Shown: positions 1 to 11,731, counted from the first letter of the stretch. The stretch: DNA of 64,000 bases from Isoetes taiwanensis (GCA_021234155.1 JAJEKV010000213.1:682001-746000); one strand, 5' to 3'. Numbers and translations are program-made. Notes: generated by a model not told the origin, from the letters alone.

Positions 1-661
1 ATGCGGACGACAAAACGACAAATATCGAGGGAACACAACTAAAAACTCGTTAACACCAGGAGAGCAAAATATGACTTTTACCGGGGTATGAAGAATACCC
101 CAATTGTCAAAAAGGAGAATGGGGCAAATTATGGACTGAGGAGTATAACCCCCGCCATAGGCCAGGATAGCATGGCTCGGCCCCCAACTGGTTCCAAGAT
201 CACCAAAATGACAGAAATGCAGAAATGTAGAAAGGATGGAATGTTTAATCGCATAAATGCATAACTAATGCGGGTAGGCAACCACTAGAACTAATCATTT
301 CGAGAGAGGATAAGCCTTCTACCAACCAAACCCGAAGAGGAAATATGACAGTATCGAGAAGAGAGGATCGAATAATAAAAAGAGATGGGTGGAATAATAT
401 GGACATTTCGAAATTCAAATTAAAACGGTAATTTCAAATAAAAGACCGTCTATAAGGAGGTAATATATACCCCTTAAGGAGAAATCCGGCTACCTTACGG
501 AGAGAGTCTAGCACTTAGCCCGCCCCGAGAGCCACCCTTGAGTTCCTTTTTCGCGTGAAATAGGAACTATGGCGATAATACCAACAACGACCAGTGAGAG
601 GGAGCAGATCACGTGAGGCGCCCGGTGAGCCAACGGGACCTTAGGGATTTTACAAGCGCAG

Positions 662-1561
662 ATGGACAAGCAGTTAGAATCGAAAATTCCGAGCATGGAT
701 GCACTCAACGCACTGGCAGAAACATGCAATCGTAACAAATTAACTATCTCCAGTATGGACGTGAGGATAGGAGGGATGGAGAGGACGAACGAGGAAATGC
801 AACACAGAATGGACGAGATTGAAGAGGAGAAAGCAAAAATTCTGCAAAGGTTGGTTGAATGAGAGAAATCAAATGTTGAGTTAGATGCATGGGAGTCATT
901 TGATAGGATAAAGCCACATAAAATGGAATATGAAGAGCAGAGTAAAATTAAACATGATGTTAGGCTAATTGGAGTAGCGGAGAGACCTAACGAGGACATA
1001 TATCGAGTTACTGCAGAGGTGATAGAGACAGTGTTCAAGGAACACAGGAGCGTCATTGTCAAGGCATTACGGTCAGGTCAATGGAGAGGACGATCGAGAC
1101 ACATAAACCTGACACTGAGGGACTTGGCAACCAAAGAAAGAATATTGCGGATGGGATCCAGATTGGGGAATGGAATCAAGGTACAGAAGTCTCTAACAGT
1201 AATGCAGCGTCAAGGGCTGCATAGGGAGCTAGCCAAAGCCAGGGAGCTGAACCAAGCAGGGATACAGGCGGGGGTCAAGAATGGCAAAGTCTATCTTCAC
1301 AAGAGGGTAAGAGAACAGGCTACCCTGTCGCAAGAACAGACTGTGGGGACAAAGGGAGTAGCAAAATTAACAGAATTGGAGAAGGAAAACATAAATCCTC
1401 TGATGACTATACAACAAGGGCAGGAGAGCAGAGTGCTTGGGGGAGCGTTAAGAGCGATAACGATGGAAGGGAATCAGAACAGAGGAGCAGAAAGAAACGG
1501 AAGTGGGGAGATGAAAACCGAACAATGCAAGCAGGGTTCGGTGGCCCAACCCCGACAATGA
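662..1561 (+). pseudogene. LINE ORF1 (RNA-binding, coiled coil plus RRM-like), one premature stop
   Basis: The frame runs 662-1561 (300 codons) with a single in-frame TGA at 860-862. An original CGA (Arg) codon is a simple explanation. The N-terminal part is rich in Glu/Lys heptads, suggesting a trimerising coiled coil. The middle carries an L1 ORF1p-like RNA-recognition core ('HDVRLIGVAERPNED' near 954-998), followed by 'INLTLRDLATKERIL' and a basic C-terminal domain. L1 ORF1p binds element RNA and chaperones nucleic acid during target-primed reverse transcription. The antisense frame at 508-1062 is a shadow. Confidence 0.75.
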
Positions 1562-1639
1562 AGACCAGAGGAAGACCAAGAAGAACTGGCAACGGGACAG
1601 AAGGCATGGAGACTCCGAAGGAGCAACCCCGAGGGAAGA

Positions 1640-4600
1640 GACGCTGACAATATGGTACTGGAACTGTACTGGGTACCCGTGGGATGACGGAGAAAGACTA
1701 GAAGGTGCCCACAGTTGCGACATAGTAGTCTAGTAGAGACATGGGAGCATAACGTCAAGAGGCTGCCAGAGGAAGAAGGATATCAGCTGTTCACGTATTG
1801 GAAAGATAAGGACTTCAAGATAGGGAGGGGAAGTGCAGGCCTGGCCTGTTATGTAAAGAATAGTATAGCTAGCAGCGCATGTATTTTGCACTCAGATATC
1901 AATAAAAGATACATGGTGTTGAATGTTCAATTGCAAAACAAACAAGATTTCTGATAATAGCATACTATCCGCCAAACAGTGACAAGCTAGAGTTGCTAGA
2001 CCTAGGAGAAAGTATGATGAAATGGAAAGAACAGGGGCCAATAATACTAGTAGGGGATTTAAATGCCAGAACCAGACAAGAACAGGCACAAAGCACGAAC
2101 ATTGATGAAACGGATGGTCAGATAATACACACAGCAAGAACACAGGAATGGCAGAGAGATACTTAGGATAAGGCAGAGGTCAACGCTAAAGGCGAATTGC
2201 TGCTGGAAGTCTGCACGGCAACAAGGGTAATCATAGCTAATGGAGTGAAGAAATGGAGGGGATCAGGGAGCTATACGAATCAGAATGCACATGGTAAGAG
2301 CATAGTAGATTATGTAATTTTGAACGACCGAGCGGTAGAGAGAGTAGTAGGACTAATGCTACAGGACTGGCCGACTGGAAAAAGGGAAAGTCACAGACCG
2401 ATCAAATTAACACTCAAAGGGGGTGGGACAACAGAGATAAATAACACAAGGGAAAAGGAGGAAGAGAAATCGAGGACGAGGATCCAATTTCAGGAAAAAT
2501 ACACAGATACATTCATACAAATGGTCAGGGAGGAAATGGAAAAATGGGAATGGGGAAAACACAATGCGAAGGACAATGGTAATACACTCAATGACATCAT
2601 GGTGAGAGTAGCAACAGAGGTATTTGGGAAAAAGAACAGAGCCAAAAAGAACAGGGCCTTCAAGGCATCAGTATGGTACGATGACGAGTGCAGAGAACAA
2701 AAAAGAAACATCAAGGAGCACATAGGGAAGGAGACATATCAGACAGAAAAAGCAGCATACATAAGACTACTGAAGATAAAACGGAATAAGAACCTGCTGC
2801 AACATCAATGGGGTATGGCAAAATTGTTGAAAAAACAGCCCCGAAGATTTTGGAGGGGATTCAAAAGGAAGGGAGGGGAGAATATGAAATTAGGGAATGA
2901 GCAGGACAGTATTGGAACAGCCGGATGGGAGAAATACCTAGAGAAATTGTATAAGACAGGGGCACCCCCTGTATCAATACCTATGCTGCAGGATTCGGAT
3001 AAACCATGCTTCAGCATGCAAGAGGTAATGATCGCCCTAAACAGGATGGCTAACCACAAAGCCCCGGATCTATACGGTCTGACTGTGGAATTACTGAAAT
3101 GTGCTGAGACATAAATTGGCAGACAGGTCATGGACATTTTCAACGACATAATATATACAGGGCTCCCAGACAGGTGGACATACAATAGAGTCATACCTTT
3201 ACATAAGGCAGGAAGCAAGCAAGATCCAGGAAACTATAGAACAATAATGGTGAGTTCCATTTTCGCAAAGTGGTTCGGAAAGGCACTGGACAACAAGCTA
3301 AAGAAGTGGGCAGAAAAGGAAAACATGAGAGCACAAGGGCAAGCAGGATTCAGGTCGGAACACTCAACCACAGACCATCTAGTAACCCTTCGGATATTAA
3401 TAGAATAGAACAAAGCACAGGGAAGAAAGATCATCTGCTGTTTTGTAGATTTCAGGAAAGCATTCGACACAGTCCTGAGGGAGAAGCTATTACAAAGATT
3501 GATGGACATGCAAGCCCCAAGAAACATGGTAGGATCGATTGCAAGACTATACCATAGGGTATATACCAAGATAGAGCAAGAAGGACAGTCAATAAACTGT
3601 GACATGGGCGTTAAAACAGGGTTGCCCGCTATCCCCAACTCTATTTGGGATATACATAGATGCTTTGCAGGGCTACATAGCAGAACAGCAAGGGGAAAAA
3701 TACGCTCCTACATTAGGAGACACGAAGGTACCGATTATGCTATACGCTGATGATCTGAGTATGATGGCCACAAAAAATAAGGGGATGCATAGACTGCTAA
3801 AAATTCTAGAACAATTCTGTGAAAAAACTGGGCTAACGGTAAATCTAACAAAAACTAAGATAGTCATCTTTGGCCATAAGAACAGGCATAGACCCTTCAG
3901 ATATAAGGAAACAGAAATAGAGGAAACTACGGAATACAGATATCTAGGGTACGACGCACATGGCACAGGGAAATGGGCAAAGGGTGCAGACACCAGGTTC
4001 CAATCAACTATAGGGAGTTATTTCAATATGAAGAATTTCTGCAACAAAAGCAGAATAATTGACTGGGACATCAAATGCTACTTATTCAGTGCAGTAGTAG
4101 CTACTACCCAATTATATGGGGCAGAAGCTTGGGGGCCAGGCCTAACAGACAGAAAGTAGAAAAAACAGGAAGGTATCCTTAGGCAATGGCACAGACAGGA
4201 ATTTAAAGTACGGACAAATACGCCATTGACAATCATGGTCCTCGAAACAGGGCAAAAACCAATGGAAGTGAGAGCATGGGAGAGGACCATAAGGTACCTG
4301 ATTAGGGACAATGCAGGAGACCTTCAGGGTAAATTGTCTAGTATTGCAATCACCGAGTCAGCAAAATCACACATTCTCATAAGCAGCAGATTGTTTAAGG
4401 ATGTGGCAAATTGGACCAGAGAGATGGGATTAAACCTGAGCGACCTAATAAACGAAGGGCAGTGGAATGAGGAGTGGGCAGACAGAGCCACAAGAGCATG
4501 GCTGCAAAAACACACAGGACCCAAGACAACCTGGCTCATGACAGTTTTTAACCCAGACCAGCAAATAGGACATCAGATGTATCGGGATAACATACTGGGG

Positions 4601-4921
4601 AAAACCAGAAGAGATATCTTGGCTAGATTCAGGATGGGGAGTCATGATCTGAGAATCGAAAAAGACAGGTGGAGGGGAATAGACAAGGAGGACCGGATAT
4701 GCAGAATCTGTGCCAATGGAAGAGTAGAGAATGAGAACCACATGATTAACGATTGCCCGATATACGGAGACATCAGAGACAGATACAGAAATATAAGATG
4801 GGGGGAACCGGTATGTATTCTGATGACAATAACAGAATCACTTCGAGATTTGGCAGACGCGATTCAGGGAATGATGAACAGATACAGAGAAGTACACAGT
4901 GAAAGAGGGTTTGTAATATGA
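1640..4921 (+). pseudogene. LINE ORF2: AP endonuclease, reverse transcriptase, Cys/His knuckle (several frameshifts)
   Basis: Endonuclease motifs occur in order: 'VETWEHN' (catalytic Glu, ~1732), 'GRGSAGLACYVKN' (~1825), 'IILVGDLNAR' (~2040), 'SIVDYVILN' (~2300) and 'SHRPIKL' (~2390). RT motifs follow: 'NYRTIMV' (~3232), 'QAGFRSEHSTTDH' (~3340), 'CFVDFRKAFDTV' (~3440), 'QGCPLSPTLF' (~3615) and the catalytic 'YADDL' (~3742). The C-terminal frame 4226-4921 ends with a C-x2-C...H...C knuckle ('CRICANGRVENENH'). Stops or shifts near 1730, 1950, 3110, 3405, 3600 and 4160 break the reading frame. The enzyme would nick the target and copy the RNA from the nick. Confidence 0.85.
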
Positions 4922-5160
4922 ACCGCACAAAAGCGGATCATAAACCCCATACAAATTGTTCAGTTAAAAGCTGATTGATAATGACGCATCACTACACGGC
5001 CACGAAGCCGAAGTAAAGCGGGATGGCGGTAATAATAGAAAAAAAGTTAGCCTTCAGAAAAGGCTACATCATAATAGCGTGATGTGCTAGTAGCGCCTTT
5101 CTAGGGAGCTCGCCCATGCTACACAAGTCCAGGGGCCTCAGGGCACAAGGGACGTTAATG

Positions 5161-5264
5161 TCTATTCTATTCTATTCTATTCTATTCTATTCTATTCTAT
5201 TCTATTCTATTCTATTCTATTCTATTCTATTCTATTCTATTCTATTCTATTCTATTCTATTCTA
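5161..5264 (+). repeat. (TCTAT)n microsatellite tail of the LINE
   Basis: About 20.8 perfect copies of TCTAT begin immediately after GACGTTAATG at the LINE 3' end. The same pentamer, in reverse orientation, ends another LINE fragment at 57,905-57,940, so the tail is a family property and not chance slippage. Confidence 0.95.
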
Positions 5265-5944
5265 ATATCAAAATAATATAATCTAAAAATTCTCTACCTA
5301 TTTATATTATTCCTTTTTTTTCAAATATATGAACGTAGAAAGACGAACAAATTCCATTTCTCTCTTGCTTGATCTCTTTGTTAAGTTAATCATATAAGCT
5401 TTTAAACTCTTAAAAACATCTATTTTCCAAACTACAAGAGATTAGATTTAATATGTAGCACAATAACAGGCCATTTATAATATGGATGGAAACTAGACAC
5501 ATTTCTTACTCTCCCTCCAATGTACAACGGTATGTTAAATGTTGCACTGATTTCTTTTTGTTGGTGCTGTAAGCACATTTTGATTGTTAGAGTTGCTCAC
5601 ATTCTTTTCCTATATTCAAATACGTATCAACGAAAACCATAACGTTACATCTTAGTTTGCATGGAGAGACATGAAGCAATGAATGCTTTATTCAAAACAA
5701 AATTGGAAAAATAAGGAAGATTTCTGGCATGTTGAAACACGAGTATTTTTATATTTCAAGCCAGTTGTTGCAATGGGGATGCACAAATTTCTGTATATGA
5801 AATAAATGTGGCAAGGATGCAAAATTTGTGCTTCACTAATGGTCCTACGATCTTCAAATGCAAATTTTCATGCTCCAAATATTCTTTGGATAACAAGCAA
5901 CCACCTCTTCAGATTGTCACTAAGCCCGGCAACGCTGGACACCA
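5265..5944. other. Intergenic, AT-rich, nothing recognised
   Basis: No reading frame with recognisable protein similarity and no clear repeat structure was seen. Confidence 0.5.
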
Positions 5945-6590
5945 TAACTAGTAGTCTATAGTTTCAGGAATTGTTATTTTTTACATCCATATTAAATCCC
6001 CTGGAACCCCCTATTATTTTGCTACATATTCTAAACGAGGTACATCCTAGACTACTATAGTCGCCGGATTCGTCGATTCTGCACCTCTCGTTTCGCTTAT
6101 AATCATTTATGTTTGGAGGCGCCTATGATTTTGAAATATGAAATACTCCTTCGCTTAAGGTTTTGGGGGAATATCGAACCTCTATATGGCTTTGCCTAAG
6201 ATTTCAGAGTATAAAATACGGGGGCTCGAACCTCTACAAAAATAACTCAATGTCCTAATAAAACTGCTTTAACCACCCAGTGAGCTAATGTGATTATTTT
6301 TAACTTGAATCTATGTTTTTTTTATAACAACCTATTCAATTGTTTTAGGGATATATAGTCTATAGTTTCAGGAATTGTTATTTTTTACATCCATATCAAA
6401 TCCCCTAGAACCCCCTGTTGTTTTGCTATATATTATTCTAAACGAGATGCACCCTGGACTACCATAGTCGCCGGATCCATCGATTCTGCAACCTAGATCG
6501 TATGTTGGGGCCTGTGAGCACCTCTCGTTTCGCTTATAGTCATTTATGATTGGAGGCGCCTATGATTTTTGGGTTGCCCTTAGGGGGGCA
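5945..6590 (-). repeat. tRNA-like SINE-type dispersed repeat, about 1.5 tandem units of ~404 bp
   Basis: The segment beginning AGTCTATAGTTTCAGG near 5952 recurs near 6356, giving a unit of about 404 bp. On the minus strand at 6220-6287 the unit carries a pol III-like box A (TAGCTCACTGGGTGGTTAAAG, 6287 down to 6267) and, about 40 bases further on, a box B (GGTTCGAGCCCC, near 6232-6221). A homologous copy in opposite orientation lies at 53,430-53,990. The whole looks like a SINE or SINE-containing repeat; its exact ends and target duplications were not identified. Confidence 0.55.
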
Positions 6591-6929
6591 AGCCCTTGTC
6601 TATTATGGTATATTTTAGGTATATGCCAGTATATGCTAGGAATATGCCAATGACTGCTCCAAACTTACTATTGGGTGTAAACTGGCGGTGGACGTTGTTG
6701 CAGGGCAGCCACTTTGGAACCAGCTAACCGGTGCCAGGTCTGTATCTACGTTTCACCGATGCTGGTGCAAGTAAGTAGCTGGGTTCGGCAACAATGCACT
6801 TCTATTCGTCGGATTCTATTACCGAGGTATGTAGTATGCACTTTGCATAACGGTTTGGATATAGATCTCTAAGGTCCAGGAATTCTGACCAATATAAGTA
6901 GGCATGTCGATTCAAGGAAACTGGGATGG
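6591..6929. other. Spacer, nothing recognised
   Basis: No supported feature. A short run of near-repeats such as 'TATGCCAGTATATGCTAGGAATATGCC' fragments lies near 6610-6655. Confidence 0.4.
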
Positions 6930-8071
6930 TTGGACGGAGCATTGGTGGAGATGCCCATGTCCACAGACTTGGCTTATAGCCTGGTGCTGAATTGCACCAA
7001 ACAAAAAAATCTGGAACATGGTAGGCCTGAGGATGCAGGGAGAGGGCATAAAGCCAAGTTTACCTTTTGGGTGAAAGCATGTTGTAATGGAACAAAAACG
7101 TGCATTTTAGCACCACATTTTTGGATGCTAAGTGTGCTGGGAACTACCGAATTTGTAGTGGAAGAGGCAGTTATTTTTTCAAATATACACATGATTACTT
7201 ATTCAAAATTTTGTCCTTTCAGTCTTATTCAGTCTTATTCAGCAATGTACACGATCATTTTCCCTCAAAAACTCTGATCACGCTCCCTTAATCCGGCAAG
7301 ACCATTTCTGATTCTGAATTTTTATTTTCCCTCAAAAACTCTGATCACGCTCCCTTAATCCGGCAAGACCATTTCTGATTCTGAATTTTCATTTTCCCTC
7401 AAAAACTCTGATCATGCTCCCTTAATTCGGCAAGACCATTTCTGATTCTGAATTTTCATTTTCCCTCAAAAACTCTGATCACGCTCCCTTAATCCGGCAA
7501 GACCATTTCTGATTTCTGGCAAGAAGATCGATCACGAAATGGCTCTGATCATACCGGACTTGAATGCCACGGGATACACCTACAAGGAAATGTACAGCAA
7601 GAAAAGCATTACACCACACAAGAAGAAATCGAGTCTGTTTGGGGACCGAAAGTATTAGGAAAATCCACTTACAGGTGGGTTGCATTCTAGATTCGGGGAT
7701 GCCCATGATTCTCTGTTGTTTAGAATATTGTTTTGTTTCATCATGCAGGTTGAAGAATCTGAGCAAGGAGAGGTATAATGAATATATGTGCCTTTACAAA
7801 AAAATCACAGGCAGGAAGTGTGCCTGGGGAGGCATGGCCTCACAGACTATGGCTGTTGCGTATTACCTTCACACAAAAGGAAAAGAAATAAACCGGTTGA
7901 GTTTCGCAACTTGATTAAGAGAAAATGGGTGCAAGCCTCTCCGTCCCAACGTAAGAGGAAGCAGAGCAACATGCCACAGATGATGCTTCCTCTCTTGAAA
8001 TGACTAGGCCACAATTCAAGCCTCCTCAAGCTGTAAGAAGAATCTCGGGGAAAATCACTGAAAAAATAGGT
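6930..8071 (+). pseudogene. Coding-like fragments of unknown identity, interrupted by a tandem repeat
   Basis: Several short plus-strand stretches look like decayed exons: one at 6930-7277, one around 7560-7665 and one around 7740-8071. The last reads 'LEMTRPQFKPPQAVRR' just before a possible GT donor near 8071. Frames are inconsistent and no domain is recognised. They may belong to the same decayed gene as the phosphatase-like exons at 10.2-11.6 kb, but this is only proximity. The 67-bp tandem repeat lies between the pieces. Confidence 0.2.
7261..7516. repeat. 67-bp tandem repeat, ~3.8 copies
   Basis: The string TCCCTCAAAAACTCTGATCA starts at 7261, 7328, 7395 and 7462, an exact 67-bp period with only a few substitutions between copies. 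The final copy is cut off near 7516. Confidence 0.92.
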
Positions 8072-8249
8072 ACTTTTCAACCCTCTTCTTCTGGAACCAC
8101 CATATGATGCAATTTAATATTGGAACTGTTATTTTCTAGCAAGGTCTAGCAAGCTTGAACAATCAGGTACACCACTTACTTCTTCATTTGGGTGTGTTCT
8201 AAGTTATGTGTAGGAAATTTGTGCTGCTAGTTTCGAGTTGTTGTGGATA

Positions 8250-8860
8250 ATTTCAGTTCACAGTGGTATGTAGCTCCAAATGTGTTCTGGAGGCGGTCAT
8301 ATGGTGCCAATTATATGTTAATAATATAGTTTGTAGCATATGTAGTGTCACATATAGTACCAAACGTGGTACCTTATCTGAATAGTGAATTGGCTTCCAT
8401 ATGTTTCTATACTTAGTGTCATATGTGATGTTAGATATGGTGATACTTGTGAATAGTGGATTGTCTGTAATATGTGGTGCCAATTGCTGCGCTAAATATT
8501 GCACCATGCTATCTGCCACATATGGGGTGGTGGATGCCCCGGGGATGTGGTGCCTTCTACGCATTGTGGTGCCACATGTGGTGTCTAATGTGGCACCACT
8601 ATGGATCTACATTTTGCACCACATGTGGTGTCTTTGACGCATCATCTGGTGGTGCGGGCAATGGATTGCCATATGTGGTGCCTTGGGTGCATTGTGGTGC
8701 CATATGTGGTGTGGCATGTGGCACCAGTTTGGTGCCACATGCCACACCACATGTGGTGAATATGGCGCCATTTGTGGTGCAAAGTTTGTCATGATGGAAT
8801 TTGTGGTGTGTAAAGTGGTGGTGCTGTTGTGTCATGTGGTACTAACCTTGGATTACTTTC
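8250..8860. repeat. GTGGTGCC-rich low-complexity region with a perfect hairpin
   Basis: The segment is built from degenerate repeats of ATGTGGTGCC on both strands. At 8704-8752 it contains a perfect 23-bp inverted repeat with a 3-base loop (GTT). All open frames here are products of the repeat composition. A short related stretch (GTGGTGAATCATGTGGTGCA type) is found at 13,060-13,125. Confidence 0.75.
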
Positions 8861-9620
8861 CGGTTGAATTCAACAGGACTTTGGGAGAATGGATCAACTC
8901 TACAAGATCGAGAAGTGATTGATGTAAAAGGCAAGGTTGCAAACTTGTGATCAAAACTGCAGTGTGCTACAAATGAAGGTTCAAACAACTTGAGTTCCGG
9001 GCAGAAGATGAATAAAGATTTAAAAATGGGAAGGAATGATTAAGGATAAACCAAGTCGATAAGTGGGCGGTATTCGGGCTATATGCCAAGATACGAGAGG
9101 TGAGCTGGAAGGAACTATTACGTAACTTGGAGCGGATAAAAATCGAGGAGCTTAATCATGCCGGCCGGGGAAGTGGACACAACAAACATTGAAAGTCTTT
9201 GGAACCAAGGTTAGAGAGGTTTCGTCTTGCAAGGACCGTCTTCCTTTATTTGTCTTGGATCCACTACTTCGGACCTTGATAAGGCTGAAGATTATGGTAG
9301 TGGCTGTCCATTCCGTGGCAAGATCCTCCGGTGGATGGGGAAGCCACTACCAACTTTGATTCTTTGAATGCGCCACCAATACCATCTTCCATGCGCTTTC
9401 GGCCTCTTGAGGTACTTCATAACAAAATTCTGAAGTGCTTAGTATAATTGTATTCTCATTGACAAATTTGCGTTCACTTTTGAGGATTTGTAATCATTTA
9501 TTGCATTGAGAATTCTTTGTCATGAATTTTCTACAACATGGGTACAAGCCTTAGGTGTGAGTAGAGAGGATCAAAAGCAACTTCAAGCTACTGAGGCACT
9601 TACAGATGAGGACTTATAGG
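8861..9620. other. Spacer, weakly coding-like, nothing recognised
   Basis: A plus-strand stretch near 9048-9170 can be read as protein ('WAVFGLYAKIREVSWKELL') but has no start, splice context or recognisable family. The rest shows no feature. Confidence 0.3.
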
Positions 9621-9702
9621 TAGCTTAGTTTACATGCTAAGGGCCTGATGTAAGGGACAGATGCCAATTAGGATTAGTGGACTTCCTAATCTTTCACCCT
9701 GG

Positions 9703-9821
9703 CTTAGTCTCTTTCGTTTGTCCTGTTTGATGTATCTAATTTGCCCCCTAGGATGAGGTCGCTCACTCATTTTAGGTGGCGAATTAGATACATCAAGCAG
9801 GAAACTCGAAAAGGGAGTAAG
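9703..9821. repeat. Hairpin-forming inverted repeat A (~55-bp imperfect arms)
   Basis: The arms at 9703-9757 and 9766-9821 are imperfect reverse complements separated by about 8 bases. The arms contain CTTAGTCTCTTTCG and CGAAAAGGGAGTAAG. It is a diverged relative of the inverted repeat at 10,050-10,169. Confidence 0.75.
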
Positions 9822-9873
9822 CCCGACATAAAACAAGATAGCAATCTGTGGGTTAATTGGATGTTAGTAATTG

Positions 9874-10009
9874 CTGAGTACAGGCATCGAGACTTCCCAA
9901 TCTTTCTTTGACCTCCTCTTTGGCCAATGTAGCTTAGTTTACATGCTAAGTTCCATTGTCCAAAGAGGGGTGAAAGCAAGGTTTGGGAAGTCTCGATGCT
10001 CGTACTCAG
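9874..10009. repeat. Hairpin-forming inverted repeat B (~55-bp arms)
   Basis: The sequence begins CTGAGTAC and ends GTACTCAG. The arms of about 55 bases carry GCATCGAGACTTCCCAA and TTGGGAAGTCTCGATGC. The loop includes AGCTTAGTTTACATGCTAAG, also present at 9621-9641. It lies between two copies of another hairpin family, suggesting a nested insertion. Confidence 0.75.
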
Positions 10010-10049
10010 GTCTCTTTCATCCTGGCTTAGTCTCTTCCATCCTGGCTGA

Positions 10050-10169
10050 CTTAGTCTCTTTTGCTTGTCCTGTTTATTGTATCTAAAGTGCTCCCTGGGA
10101 TGAGATCCCTCGCTCATTTTAGGGGGCACTTTAGATATATATAAACAGGAACATCGTAAAGAGAGTAAA
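10050..10169. repeat. Hairpin-forming inverted repeat C, relative of A
   Basis: The left arm starts CTTAGTCTCTTTTGC and the right arm ends near 10,169 with GTAAAGAGAGTAAAA. Arm and loop order match repeat A (GGATGAG...CTCATTTTAG at the loop). A and C are probably two members of one foldback/MITE family. Confidence 0.7.
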
Positions 10170-10225
10170 AAAGTTTGGAGCTTAGTTAAAAAAACCAAAG
10201 CATAGTTACAATCAATTGTGATTCA

Positions 10226-11586
10226 ATGCCAGGTTTGCAGAGCATGGTGCCGTTTACTAATTCAGGTCTAACTGTTCATACTGGTGGCAATGACTTTGTA
10301 AGTCCATATAGCACACCAAAAAGGGAATTATTTTCTACCCTCAAAGGTAACCAAGTCTTGTTTGATGCAATTGGGATATGTAGCTTACTTCTTCATCCCT
10401 ATTTTGTAGATATAGAGGTGCAATGTGGTCAGGTAGGGGGACAAGACACTCACACCCCTTCAAAAGCATTAGACACAGATAGAAACTCGGGCAAATCAGA
10501 AGATGCATCAGGTTACAGGAACTCGGACAAATCAATAGATGTCAACAAATCAGTAGATGCATCAAGTCAAGCTCCAGTAGGTGCTCCAACCAGCAGATGC
10601 ATTAAGTCATGCTCCACACCAATCTGCCAAATCAGCAGATGCATCAGGTTATGATCTGAACAAATCGTTAGGTGAATGTAAGTCACAAGGTAACTTCCAA
10701 CCTTTTGTGCCTGTCTTCTTTTTAATTTGACCCATATAGTTACCGAATCTGTTAAATTTTTGCAGCTGGAAGTGTCTCAGAGAAAAAGCAAGAGCAGAAT
10801 TCCAAGCAAAAGACACCTCCAAGACATTCTGAAGCAGAAGTTTCCACACGAAGAGATGCTGAAGCAGAAGTTTCCAGCCCTGCACCAAGAAATGCTGAAG
10901 CAGAAGTTTCCAGCCCTGCACCAACTCTGTCCATGCAGAAGACTACAAGGTTAAGCCCAATCCTGCTTGTTTTTTACTACAATGGAGTTTTGGGTAGAAG
11001 CTATGACAAGAGTCAGTTACTACCCATTGCCAAAGAAGTTGGTGTTAAGTTGATCACACTTAACAGAACCAAGTGGGTAGTAACTAGACCAGGCTGGGCC
11101 GAGTTCATAGATTGGTGCAGTCAGAATTTTCATATAGTACTTTGGTCCAGCCTGCAGGCTCAAAACTTGAGAATGATAGTTAAGGGAGCATTGATGAAAC
11201 ACAAGGACAAATTCAAGTTCATATGGAATCAGGATCAGTGTACCAACACAAATTTATATAACAGTGGAAAGCCAATTTTTTTGAAGCGCCTCAAAAAGGT
11301 CTACGACGAATTTCCAGGTTTCACAGAAGAGAACGTGCTTCTCATTGATGATAGCAGATACAAAGGGTACCTCAATGAGCCAAACACCATGATCTGTCCA
11401 AATAGCTGGAGCCCTGACATAGTAGATGGCAATTTCCTCATGAATGATCTAAAGGATTGGCTTCAGGGGTTGCTGAAGGCAGGGAATGTGCAAAGTTATG
11501 TCGAAAGCAACAAAATGCTGAATATTTTTGACACTGAGAGTCAAATTTGTATTAATATGATGAAAAAACATAGAACTAAAGGCTAG
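10226..11586 (+). pseudogene. FCP1/NIF-type HAD phosphatase-like gene, frameshifted, nucleophile Asp replaced by Tyr
   Basis: The main exon (about 10,766-11,586, after the acceptor TTTTTGCAG) reads as a complete FCP1-homology domain: 'RPGWAEFIDWCSQNF' (~11,089), 'IVLWSS' (~11,134) and 'LLIDDSRYKG' (~11,338). In the family the first motif is DxDGT or, in a plant subgroup, DxNG. Here it reads 'LLVFYYNGVLG' with Tyr (10,975-10,977) at the nucleophilic Asp position, so phosphatase activity is not expected. Upstream, 10,226-10,690 encodes degenerate repeats of 'KSADASGY' with one frameshift near 10,590 and a plausible donor at 10,689 (CACAAG|GTAAC). The 10,766 exon starts with repeated 'AEAEVSSPAP'. 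It could be a pseudogene or a catalytically dead scaffold containing a sequencing indel. Confidence 0.6.
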
Positions 11587-11731
11587 AAATAGTATTATTG
11601 TAACCTCTCTTGACTTTTTAATATAAACAAAGTTTTACTTCAATTGTTCATTTCTTGGCTATTTCAATGTTCCTCAAGGTTTTCAATGATCTTCCATTTG
11701 CTGAATGTAAACTTACACCACCAGCACGAGG

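Larger units (their letters stand above)
1..5264 (+). mobile_element. LINE (L1-like non-LTR retrotransposon), near full length, degenerate
   Basis: The order ORF1, endonuclease, reverse transcriptase, C-terminal Cys/His knuckle, short 3' UTR and microsatellite tail is all on the plus strand and reads as one element. The proteins are recognisable but broken by several stops and frameshifts, so the copy is not autonomous. The first ~500 bases may be its 5' UTR; the true 5' end is not visible and could lie outside the window. No poly(A) tail is present. Instead the element ends in a pentanucleotide repeat directly after the motif GACGTTAA, which recurs at other LINE 3' ends in this window. Confidence 0.9.

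Noticed and set aside
508-1062. 184-codon minus-strand frame
   Set aside because: Antisense to LINE ORF1, Ser/Leu-rich as expected for a shadow frame.
8253-8922. Overlapping frames of 61-106 codons on both strands
   Set aside because: Composed of GTGGTGCC-type repeats; low-complexity Cys/His/Val/Met strings with no family.
9767-10198. 143-codon minus-strand frame and the plus-strand frame at 9871
   Set aside because: They run through the hairpin repeats; both strands are open because the arms mirror each other.
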